Shown piece by piece: positions 1 to 6,395 of a stretch of DNA of 9,193 nt. Source of the DNA: CAIJXO01 sp041308645. Its GTDB lineage: Bacteria > Patescibacteriota > Minisyncoccia > Phycocordibacterales > GWA1-40-21. The position numbers and the translations under genes were made by a program. The notes beneath the pieces were generated by a model that had not been told where the DNA came from, searched no databases, and was given only the letters and a program-made list of their open reading frames with translations. Position 1 is the stretch's first letter. Each line of letters starts with the position of its first letter. The stretch is from NCBI GenBank assembly GCA_041308645.1, contig JBFZBC010000027.1, forward strand, positions 1 through 9,193, in the 5' to 3' direction.

Positions 1-23
1 ATTATAAAAGAAAGAATAGCATA

Positions 24-45
24 TTTAAGGTTTTTTTGCCTTAAA
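24..45 (-). terminator. weak candidate terminator stem at the end of the GT2 gene
   Basis: TTTAAGG (24-30) and CCTTAAA (39-45) form a 7-bp stem with an 8-nt loop that overlaps the TAA stop of the last gene. On the minus strand the stem is followed by a T-rich stretch (positions 1-16 in reverse), but not by a continuous T-tract. Only two of the seven pairs are G:C, so the stem would be unstable. It may be the operon end or simply AT-rich chance. Confidence 0.25.
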
Positions 46-802
46 AAAGAGATTTAGCCAATCTCAATCCTGCCCAAACAATAGCCGTGGTCCAGTTTGG
101 GTATTTGTTAAAATTTTTCCAGACTATTTTTAAATGGTTCCAAGCCATAGTAATTTTTCGTTGATGGGAATAACCATCAGTATGTTTGGTGTAAGTGGTA
201 GTGATTTCTGATAAATTTTTAAATTTTCCTAATCGGCCCAATCTTAAAAATAAATCTAAATCTTCTACGCAGGAAAGGTTACCGTCATAACCACCAATTT
301 TTTCCACTAAATCTTTTCTCATCAATACGCTAGAGTGTGGTACTTGATTTTTTATTAAGATTTTTTTTCTTATATTTACATCTTTGGTTGCGTAGTTGGA
401 ATTTTTTATAAAATTTTCTTTTTCATCAATTATTTTTATATTTGAGCCAATCAAAACATAATCTGGATTATTTTCCAAAAAATCATACTGTTTTTGTAAT
501 TTATCTTTGTCTATCCAAAAATCATCACTATCCAGCAAGGCAATATATTTACCCATAGCTAGAGAAAGACCTTTATTTCTATTACCAGAAATACCTAAAG
601 CCGGGGAGTTTTTATAGTATTTAATCCGCATATCATTGGTCATATATGAGCTTAAAATGGCCTCGGTTGCGTCATTTGAGTCATCATCTAGAATAAGTAG
701 CTCCAAGTTAGAGAATGATTGATTTTGAGCACTTTTTATCGCTTTGGCTATAAAGCCAGCTCTATTTTTCGTGACAGTAATTATGCTTATTTTTGGGTTC
801 AT
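41..802 (-). CDS. GT2 glycosyltransferase
   Basis: This 253-residue protein is a GT-A enzyme of family GT2, likely adding one sugar of the glycan at the cytoplasmic membrane face. The core begins with ISIITVTKNR (5-14). LLILDDDSNDAT (35-46) is the nucleotide-binding acidic segment. LGISGNRNKGL (69-79) precedes the metal-binding D-S-D-D in ALLDSDDFW (D91, D93, D94). VEDLDLFLRLG (179-189) supplies the ED pair expected near the catalytic base. PHSSVLMRKD (155-164) and GGYDGNLS (170-177) are also typical. It is the last gene of the visible run and the only one separated from its predecessor, by 44 nt containing two small hairpins. The ATG at 802 starts four residues before the family core and has no clear Shine-Dalgarno. 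A run of eight A's on the coding strand (361-368) encodes the RKKIL segment. Substrate unknown. Confidence 0.93.
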   Translation of the reverse strand: MNPKISIITVTKNRAGFIAKAIKSAQNQSFSNLELLILDDDSNDATEAILSSYMTNDMRIKYYKNSPALGISGNRNKGLSLAMGKYIALLDSDDFWIDKDKLQKQYDFLENNPDYVLIGSNIKIIDEKENFIKNSNYATKDVNIRKKILIKNQVPHSSVLMRKDLVEKIGGYDGNLSCVEDLDLFLRLGRLGKFKNLSEITTTYTKHTDGYSHQRKITMAWNHLKIVWKNFNKYPNWTTAIVWAGLRLAKSLF

Positions 803-805
803 ATT

Positions 806-830
806 CGATGCTTCATCGCACTGTCGAGTG
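806..830 (-). other. two tandem small hairpins in the only real intergenic gap
   Basis: On the plus strand, cgatg-ctt-catcg (806-818) is followed at once by cact-gtcg-agtg (819-830). This gives a 5-bp stem with a 3-nt loop next to a 4-bp stem with a 4-nt loop. By count 14 of these 25 bases are G or C, far above the surroundings. No T-tract follows on the minus strand, so it does not look like an intrinsic terminator. In the mRNA it would lie directly before the start of the last gene and could affect its translation or protect a transcript end. The function is unknown. Confidence 0.4.
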
Positions 831-846
831 TGATTATTAATGTATA

Positions 847-1641
847 TTACACCCTAATCCACTCTGGTGGAAGTATATCTATTTCGTCCGAAGCTTTATT
901 AACAAACCATTGTTTTGGTGCCACCACTATTTTATTTGGATTTTGATTCAACCACGCGCCCCACCAAGAGAAAGAAGAATTAGAAATTATATTATGTTTA
1001 CATTGACTCATCAGTATTAATTCTTCATAGTCTTCGCCTTCAAGGTTTGATACCCAGAAACAAGGGTAGAGTATTTCTAAATTTTCTGATACCCAATCTA
1101 TATCATCAGAAAAAATAAAAAAGGTTGGATTATTAATAGAAGCCTTAATAATATCTATCGCACTCGTGTAATATTCTAAATGACAAACATTATGAAAGGC
1201 TTTGGTTTTTGGGTCGTTCACGTAATCGCCTCGGCGTATATGAAGTGAGACAGATGGAGTATTAGTCATTTGTTTTATTATATTATTAAATTTTGAATCC
1301 AATTGTTTTTTAAGGGTAAATTCTTCTATAATATTAGACTCAATATTTTTAAAATATTTTTCACTCTGCCAATAACCGAAACCTTTTTCTTTTAAACGAA
1401 GCTTCGTTAATAGTTTATTAATTAAATTAATAATTGGTGATTGTTTATTTACAAAATTTGCTCTAGTTTTAATGTTAAAATTATTTAGTTTAAATTCTCT
1501 CGCTGTATCTATTTTTGATTTTGTCCCATTAAAAAAAGAGGTATTAAAAATAATTTTTTTTCCAGCTAACTCTAGCGTTCGTCCATAAGCATACTGAAAC
1601 ATCTGATTACCTAAACCACCTTTTAAATTAATTATTTTCAT
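847..1641 (-). CDS. GT11 glycosyltransferase, alpha-1,2-fucosyltransferase type (copy A)
   Basis: This is the second GT11 enzyme of the cluster and is expected to transfer a 6-deoxyhexose such as L-fucose from its GDP derivative onto the glycan. With the ATG at 1641 it has 264 residues. Motifs are GGLGNQMFQYA (8-18), HIRRGD (H134, R136, R137, D139), FFIFSDD (174-180), and SNSSFSWWGAWLNQ (220-233). In the last 50 residues about two thirds of positions are identical to copy B at 5534-6391, by hand alignment; the middle is much less alike. The frame runs further upstream to a TTG at 1668 and an ATG at 1662. I chose 1641 because it begins exactly at the family N-terminus and overlaps the DUF268 stop as ATGA. 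A 44-nt non-coding gap follows its TAA. The family is certain; donor and linkage are inferred from characterised relatives. Confidence 0.94.
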   Translation of the reverse strand: MKIINLKGGLGNQMFQYAYGRTLELAGKKIIFNTSFFNGTKSKIDTAREFKLNNFNIKTRANFVNKQSPIINLINKLLTKLRLKEKGFGYWQSEKYFKNIESNIIEEFTLKKQLDSKFNNIIKQMTNTPSVSLHIRRGDYVNDPKTKAFHNVCHLEYYTSAIDIIKASINNPTFFIFSDDIDWVSENLEILYPCFWVSNLEGEDYEELILMSQCKHNIISNSSFSWWGAWLNQNPNKIVVAPKQWFVNKASDEIDILPPEWIRV

Positions 1642-2357
1642 TTTTTTATAAACCAAAAACATCCACAACCATATTTTTGATCACAGGCCTGATTTATTGT
1701 AGCATTTTCTATAAAGTCACCATTATCTGTAATAAGAGAAAATTCTTTCAGGGTTAAGTCTTTAAAATATTCTGATATTTGTTCATAAGAATATATTCGG
1801 TGGGCATCAAATTCTATTTTAGCTTGTCCAACTGGCACCACAAATAATAAGGATGCGCCTTTAGCTAGGACTCTTTTTAATTCAGAAATTGCTTGTAGGT
1901 CACCATTTGGGTCAATTTTATCGCCATAACGGCCAAGTCCAATATGTTCTACTGTATGCATACAAGAAAGAGATTCTATACTATTATCATTAAATTGTAA
2001 TTTAAATAAATCAGCTTGACGGCTGGTTAAGTTTGAAAGTTTTAAGTCTGCCGGTCGGTAATCATAAAAATCTATTGGGATAAAAGTTGAAACTATTCCA
2101 CAAAAATATAAGCTAGATGAGATATCCACATGTTTTTTAGGGTTTATTTCTTTTACTTTTCGGGCGGCCCAAGAAGTATGATAGATATAATGTGTGTCAA
2201 TGTTTGTTTTGACTAGTCGGTCTTTAATTTGTGGATGAAAATCTTTTAAATTTACTTTAAACCTTGGTTTTGGATCCAGTTTTTTAAATTTTAGATAATC
2301 CAAAAAGACAAATGGAATCATAGAATACCTTATCATTTTTTTAATAAAATTTTTCAT
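1638..2357 (-). CDS. DUF268 protein, methyltransferase-like
   Basis: This 239-residue protein resembles DUF268, a family of uncharacterised proteins with a methyltransferase-like fold found in glycan gene clusters. Features that support it are KHVDISSSLYF (75-85), where a glycine-rich SAM motif would be expected; FYDYRPADL (97-105); LSCMHTVEHIGLGRYGD (130-146); the loop ISELKRVLAKGASLLFVVPVG (157-177); and the C-terminal FDAHRIYSYEQI (183-194) with a final CDQKYGCGCFWF (225-236). The HTVEHIGLGRYGD segment matches the post-motif region of methyltransferases, but the G-x-G of classical motif I is replaced by DISSS, so SAM binding is not assured. The first 24 residues (MKNFIKKMIRY followed by SMIPFVFL) may contact the membrane. 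The start at 2357 is in a TAATG overlap with the GT2 stop, and the TGA forms an ATGA overlap with the next gene. The biochemical role is unknown. Confidence 0.82.
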   Translation of the reverse strand: MKNFIKKMIRYSMIPFVFLDYLKFKKLDPKPRFKVNLKDFHPQIKDRLVKTNIDTHYIYHTSWAARKVKEINPKKHVDISSSLYFCGIVSTFIPIDFYDYRPADLKLSNLTSRQADLFKLQFNDNSIESLSCMHTVEHIGLGRYGDKIDPNGDLQAISELKRVLAKGASLLFVVPVGQAKIEFDAHRIYSYEQISEYFKDLTLKEFSLITDNGDFIENATINQACDQKYGCGCFWFIKK

Positions 2358-3136
2358 TAATGTTTTAATATTATTTTAAAAATTTTACTCATATAGCATT
2401 TTAAATATTTCATAAACATAAATATTTTAGCATAAATAGGCTGACCATGTTTTTTTCCTATCCCGTACATTTCTTTAAAGCCATTATAAATACCCTGTGG
2501 GGATTGAGAGGCCCCACCATCTTCAAGTAGATAGAAACCAAAAACTTCATTTAGGAATTTTATTTTAGGGTTTTTTTCCAATACTTTTAACCAAAAATCA
2601 AAGTCACTAGCGATCCGATAATTAGTATTAAATCCACCACTTTCTTTGAATGTTTCATTTTTTAAAAAAACCCCAGGTTGGGCCGGAATGGCACCTGTTG
2701 TGTAGAAAAGGGCCTTTTTAAGGCTCATTGGGAATTTGGGTTTATAGTCGAAAGTATTATTATTCCTATCAATAATCTTAATGCGTCCGTACACAATTTT
2801 AACTTCAGGATTTGTTTCAAAAACAGTGGCAACTTTATTGGTAATATCTTTATCATAATAATTATCAGCATCAAGCCAAGCAATTATCTCTCCCGAAGCC
2901 ATTTTAAAACCTTTGTTCATGGCGTCAGCAATACCACTGTCTTGTTCTGATATCCATTTAACATTATATTCTTTCTCATATTTTTTAATAATATCTACTG
3001 TGCCATCAGTAGATCCTCCGTCGATAATTATATGTTCTATTTTTTTATAGGACTGGTTTTTAACACTAAGGATACATTTTTCGAGTCCCTGTATGCTGTT
3101 AAATGTTGGTGTTATTATGGAAATTAATTTATCCAT
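2357..3136 (-). CDS. GT2 glycosyltransferase (WcaA-like)
   Basis: This is an inverting GT-A glycosyltransferase of family GT2. With the ATG at 3136 it has 259 residues. Motifs are ISIITPTFNS (5-14), IDGGSTDGT (38-46), SGIADAMNKG (67-76), and the metal-binding D-A-D in WLDADNYY (D89, D91). The SDFDFW segment (177-182) supplies the usual acidic catalytic-base region. The C-terminal 30 residues (about 230-259) are Lys- and Phe/Met-rich and look amphipathic, which would suit membrane attachment. The frame stays open upstream to an ATG at 3184. I prefer 3136 because the family core begins directly after it and it overlaps the epimerase stop (ATGGATAA), a typical coupled junction. No Shine-Dalgarno is visible. 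The stop overlaps the next start as TAATG. The donor sugar is not predictable. Confidence 0.93.
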   Translation of the reverse strand: MDKLISIITPTFNSIQGLEKCILSVKNQSYKKIEHIIIDGGSTDGTVDIIKKYEKEYNVKWISEQDSGIADAMNKGFKMASGEIIAWLDADNYYDKDITNKVATVFETNPEVKIVYGRIKIIDRNNNTFDYKPKFPMSLKKALFYTTGAIPAQPGVFLKNETFKESGGFNTNYRIASDFDFWLKVLEKNPKIKFLNEVFGFYLLEDGGASQSPQGIYNGFKEMYGIGKKHGQPIYAKIFMFMKYLKCYMSKIFKIILKH

Positions 3137-3935
3137 TAGATATTTTGTTCTTAAAATTATTAACTGTTTTTTTAAGTCCATCATTTAAATTAATTTTTGG
3201 AAACCAGCCAGGGATTTTTCCCTTTATAGGAGTTAGTGGGGTAGAGCCAATTTTGGTCCCGGGTCTCACCTTAGCGCCTGTTAGCTTTGCTATAATATTT
3301 GCGACATCTATAACTTTTTCCCATTCAAAGCTGGTCACGTCATGAATACCCTTAAGGTTATCGTTTAACGCTTTGTACCACGCTTCACACACATCATCTA
3401 TATAAACAAATTGTCTTTTTTCTTCTCCCGTGGTGAGCATTTTTATCTCCTTTGTCGTTAAGGCCTGGTGTATAAAATCAGCAACGACATGACTTTTAAT
3501 ATTTTCTTCTTCATTTGGTCCATATACATTCCACTGCCTAATAAATACTCCATTTAGTAATTTAGTCCAGACCTCTCCAAGTCTTTTGGTGACACCATAA
3601 ACGGTGTCGTATTCTTCCGCTAATTGGCTTGAAATAAAAAGGAAGGGTTTATTACTTTTTGCTATTTGGGGCATTAAGTTTGAGAGAAGCTTAAGGTTCC
3701 ATTCTAATTGTCCTATTTGGGCGTCCTCTTTGTATAAATATTTTGCCCCGCCAACATCCCAGGCTAATAAATATATCTTATCAATTTTTTTGAAATCAAT
3801 TTTTGCTGTCCTGGCGTCTTCCGACCTCGATCTTTTTATGTCAAAATGCACTACTTTTTCACCTTTTTTTTCTAAAAAAGTACAAAATGATTTGCCGATA
3901 AAACCCTCTGATCCAATAATTAAATTTGTTGTCAT
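3129..3935 (-). CDS. NAD(P)-dependent sugar epimerase/dehydratase (extended SDR)
   Basis: This is an extended short-chain dehydrogenase/reductase acting on a nucleotide sugar in the cytoplasm. The dinucleotide-binding motif is GSEGFIG (G8, G11, G14) and D32 ends strand 2. The catalytic pair is Y113 and K117 in YGVTK, with S102/S103 upstream. NVYGP (136-140) and RQFVYIDDV (174-182) are typical of sugar-nucleotide epimerases and dehydratases. At 268 residues it is shorter than the usual 300-340. The gap between the serine strand and the tyrosine is unusually short, about ten residues. VGG at 61-63 and SHVVADFI at 148-155 recall GDP-L-fucose synthase, but the cysteine next to the serine in that enzyme is absent. 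The ATG at 3935 lies 3 nt after the methyltransferase stop. The last codons overlap the following GT2 start by 8 nt. The class is firm; the product sugar is unknown. Confidence 0.9.
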   Translation of the reverse strand: MTTNLIIGSEGFIGKSFCTFLEKKGEKVVHFDIKRSRSEDARTAKIDFKKIDKIYLLAWDVGGAKYLYKEDAQIGQLEWNLKLLSNLMPQIAKSNKPFLFISSQLAEEYDTVYGVTKRLGEVWTKLLNGVFIRQWNVYGPNEEENIKSHVVADFIHQALTTKEIKMLTTGEEKRQFVYIDDVCEAWYKALNDNLKGIHDVTSFEWEKVIDVANIIAKLTGAKVRPGTKIGSTPLTPIKGKIPGWFPKINLNDGLKKTVNNFKNKISNG

Positions 3936-3938
3936 ATT

Positions 3939-4601
3939 TTACTTATTATTTTTTATACACATTAAATGATAGGCATGCTTAGGATTATCATATACAAACG
4001 GTTCTGTGATATTTGAAATTATATTTCCTATAAAGGCCGGTTTAATTTTTGTTAAGGCGTAATCTCCTCGTAAAGACTTTAAACCTGAAACACCGAAACA
4101 TTTAAAACCAAGCTTATTCATATCTTCAACTGTCCACCCGGATTTATGTATCTGATACATATTATTATCATATTTTTCTTGTTTTACAAATCCATTAGGA
4201 GTCAAAATAATTATTTTTTTTACCATTTTCTCTAGTTGTGGAAAAAACTTTAAGAAGTCATTCTTATCAAAATGTTCTATAACATCTATAAGCAAGGCAC
4301 AATCAAAACTTTTTTCAGGAAAATTTATATCAAGGATATCACTTTTAATATATTTAGAATGAATCTGTTCTTTTTTATTTTTTTTTAAATATGGTTCAAA
4401 ATTATCTACTCCGACTGAGTATAAATCAGGTCTAAGCTTATTTTTTATACGCCCGAGTAATGAAGATGGGCCACACCCTAAATCTAATACGGTAGAACAG
4501 CCCCCCAATTCATTAATCAGGAATTTGTCCATTATCTCTCCAGTCGAGGGAAATATCTTTTTAAAGCTATTTTTGTAGATTTTTTTAAATATTTTTTTCA
4601 T
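3939..4601 (-). CDS. class I SAM-dependent methyltransferase
   Basis: This 220-residue protein is a Rossmann-fold methyltransferase. Motif I is VLDLGCGPSS (38-47). An acidic residue follows strand 2 in VGVDNF (63-68), SDIL (88-91) marks motif II, and ALLIDVIEHF (102-111) is the typical post-motif region. IIILTPNG (130-137) is the strand 5 region. The N-terminal 25 residues are highly basic (MKKIFKKIYKNSFKKIF), which may help it sit at the membrane. The C-terminal part after GWTVEDMNKLGF (155-166) is the usual substrate-side cap and is not informative. The gene is 4 nt after the GT-B-like gene and 3 nt before the epimerase, so it is part of the operon. A role in methylating a sugar hydroxyl or carboxyl is inferred from the neighbours. 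Nine A's in a row on the coding strand (4378-4386) encode the LKKN segment. Confidence 0.88.
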   Translation of the reverse strand: MKKIFKKIYKNSFKKIFPSTGEIMDKFLINELGGCSTVLDLGCGPSSLLGRIKNKLRPDLYSVGVDNFEPYLKKNKKEQIHSKYIKSDILDINFPEKSFDCALLIDVIEHFDKNDFLKFFPQLEKMVKKIIILTPNGFVKQEKYDNNMYQIHKSGWTVEDMNKLGFKCFGVSGLKSLRGDYALTKIKPAFIGNIISNITEPFVYDNPKHAYHLMCIKNNK

Positions 4602-4605
4602 ATCT

Positions 4606-5532
4606 TTATTTGAAATTAAAAGCCCTTATTATATTTTCTATAGAGTTCTTATAGGTATAATTTTTTATAATTTCTTGTTGAGTTCTGACTTTAGCAAGAT
4701 ATTCTTTCTTTGTTAGTTTTAAGGAATTTTCTATTATTTCTTTAATGTTATTGCCTTCAATAAAGCTATCACCTAGAATATCTTTGAATTTTCTAACATT
4801 CGTGATACCAAGCTGTCCGTAAGAAATATTCTTAAACATCCGACAGGGGAGGTAATTAATATCAACCTGAAATTTACCTGCTACGGCTGGAGCAATTCTA
4901 GATTTTCTAATAAAGAATCTGTTTAAAAAATCTGGTATAAAACGCACTCGGATAAACCTCAGTTTATTTTTTTTAAGAACCTCTCTTAATTCATTTATTG
5001 TCTCTATGTTGCCTTGATTGGCTGAGTTATTCCAAATACTGCCAATCCAAAAGACCAGGCGGTTATTATTATAAATTGGCTTTCTGAATTCCTCAGCCAG
5101 TAGGTCCGTACTCCACGGCTGGTAAAGTGTTTTGGTCTTTGTGTCAAAATAAGTTACTGGGCCCCATTTCTGGTCTGATTTTTCTGCTTGCCCCGTAGTG
5201 TATATTTGTAGATTAATATAATTTCTGGGATTCAATTTTTCTTTAAAAACATCTTTTATATTGTGTAGACAATAAAAAATATCATCTCGTACTGGTAAAT
5301 TGTAATCTTCAAATTTAAATTTTTCTGGAATCATCCTACCAATAGCCTGCGTGGCGATGACCAAATCGCCTGGTTTTAAATATTTTGCATTTTTCTTATC
5401 ATCTTCCACCCACAGGGCTTCATATCCTAGTTTTTTAGCATTTTCATAAAAAGCTTTATGAATATGCCTGTTGGTATGGTACCTATTTTTTAACCCCCAA
5501 ATTACTATTCTTTTAAAGTTATTTGTCTCCAT
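4606..5532 (-). CDS. divergent GT-B-like glycosyltransferase, specificity unknown
   Basis: I do not recognise the exact family of this 308-residue protein. The layout suggests a two-domain GT-B fold. The N-terminal strand RIVIWGLKN (8-16) is followed by a helix with YHTNRHIHKAF (18-28) and a variable acceptor-side domain. QPWSTDLL (138-145) resembles the linker before a donor domain. LVFWIGSIWNN (159-169) followed by NIETINELREVL resembles the start of a second Rossmann domain. The segment KFQVDINYLPCRMFKNISYGQLGITN (220-245) looks like the nucleotide-sugar site of CgeB-like or glycos_trans_1_2 proteins, where FKNISYGxxGxTN would take the place of the usual E-rich motif. The C-terminal helix (262-307) is like the closing helices of GT-B enzymes. 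It lies 1 nt after the GT11 stop and 4 nt before a methyltransferase. A role as a glycosyltransferase is inference from fold-like features and context. Confidence 0.7.
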   Translation of the reverse strand: METNNFKRIVIWGLKNRYHTNRHIHKAFYENAKKLGYEALWVEDDKKNAKYLKPGDLVIATQAIGRMIPEKFKFEDYNLPVRDDIFYCLHNIKDVFKEKLNPRNYINLQIYTTGQAEKSDQKWGPVTYFDTKTKTLYQPWSTDLLAEEFRKPIYNNNRLVFWIGSIWNNSANQGNIETINELREVLKKNKLRFIRVRFIPDFLNRFFIRKSRIAPAVAGKFQVDINYLPCRMFKNISYGQLGITNVRKFKDILGDSFIEGNNIKEIIENSLKLTKKEYLAKVRTQQEIIKNYTYKNSIENIIRAFNFK

Positions 5533-5533
5533 T

Positions 5534-6391
5534 TTATTTGTTTTCTAATTGTAGCCATTCTTTTGGTAGAATTTCAAGTTCTTTTGAGGTTTTATCTTTG
5601 AACCAATACTTTGGTCCAATGACTATTTTATCTTTATTTTGATTTAACCACGCTCCCCACCAGGAAAAAGTGGAGTTAGCGATTATATTATGTTTACAAA
5701 GCGACATCAAATACATTTCTTCATAGTTCGGTATCAATGCTAAATTTGATATAAAATGAGTGGGGTAATTGAATGCCAGATTTTTCTTTGTCCACGGGAT
5801 ATCATCAGAAGAGATAAAAAGTTCAATTTTTTCATTCCCAATTTTTTCTATTATTTCCCCTAAGGCTTTTTGATAATAATTTATTGAACAATTGCCGAAA
5901 AAATCCATTTGTTTTAAATAATCAGTTCTTCTTACATGTATACTTATACTGTTTGAATTGGCCATTAAATTTTTTATTTTCTCGGCTTCATCGCCTAGTT
6001 TTGATTTAAGGGTAAATTCTCTTAATAAAGTATCTTTTATTTCTATAAAATATTTTTCATTTTGAAAGTGTCTAGTTAGATATACTGGTAAGCCGATTTT
6101 AAGTAGAAAATTAAAAATTAGTATTTGCTGATCATCGCTTAAGGGTCTTAGGATCATCCTATATAATAGTCGTATGTATTTTTTAAATATATTTTTGTTT
6201 ACAATAATTGCATCCGTCTTAATATTAAATATATCTAATTGGAATTTTCTTGATGTATCATTTTCGGGGGTGTTAATAAAAAATGTTGTGTCGAGAGTTA
6301 GTTGACTATTATGTTTTAGGCTCAGGCATTTGGCTACCGCATATTGAAACATTTGGTTACCAAGCCCACCGGCAATATTAATTGTTATCAT
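5534..6391 (-). CDS. GT11 glycosyltransferase, alpha-1,2-fucosyltransferase type (copy B)
   Basis: This is a member of family GT11, whose characterised bacterial members (FutC, WbsJ, WbwK) transfer L-fucose from GDP-fucose in alpha-1,2 linkage, usually onto galactose. With the start at 6391 it has 285 residues. It shows the N-terminal GGLGNQMFQYA (8-18), the GDP-binding HVRRTD (H152, R154, R155, D157), LFISSDD (191-197), and the C-terminal ANSTFSWWGAWLNQ (238-251). It is paired with a second GT11 at 847-1641. Copy B has about 20 extra residues in the middle (around 75-105) and Thr instead of Gly in the HxRRxD motif. The ATG at 6391 matches the family N-terminus and lies 4 nt after the FkbM stop. 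An in-frame ATG at 6406 adds MLFNK and has AAAAGG 8 nt upstream, so it is a genuine alternative. The GT11 call is firm; fucose as donor is inferred. Confidence 0.93.
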   Translation of the reverse strand: MITINIAGGLGNQMFQYAVAKCLSLKHNSQLTLDTTFFINTPENDTSRKFQLDIFNIKTDAIIVNKNIFKKYIRLLYRMILRPLSDDQQILIFNFLLKIGLPVYLTRHFQNEKYFIEIKDTLLREFTLKSKLGDEAEKIKNLMANSNSISIHVRRTDYLKQMDFFGNCSINYYQKALGEIIEKIGNEKIELFISSDDIPWTKKNLAFNYPTHFISNLALIPNYEEMYLMSLCKHNIIANSTFSWWGAWLNQNKDKIVIGPKYWFKDKTSKELEILPKEWLQLENK

Positions 6392-6395
6392 TTTA

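Noticed and set aside
803..860. Possible internal promoter before the last gene
   Set aside because: A few TATAAT-like strings exist, but no convincing -35 box lies at the right spacing, and such strings are expected by chance in this AT-rich DNA.
719..946. Plus-strand open frame of 75 residues across the last intergenic gap
   Set aside because: It overlaps the clear GT2 and GT11 genes antisense and its protein has no recognisable motif, so it is a shadow frame.
1642..1668. Upstream TTG/ATG extension of GT11 copy A
   Set aside because: It adds residues before the conserved family N-terminus and overlaps the DUF268 gene further. The ATG at 1641 in an ATGA overlap is the better start.
2678..3969. 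Plus-strand open frames opposite the GT2, SDR and methyltransferase genes
   Set aside because: Each lies wholly or almost wholly within well-supported minus-strand enzymes and shows no family motifs.
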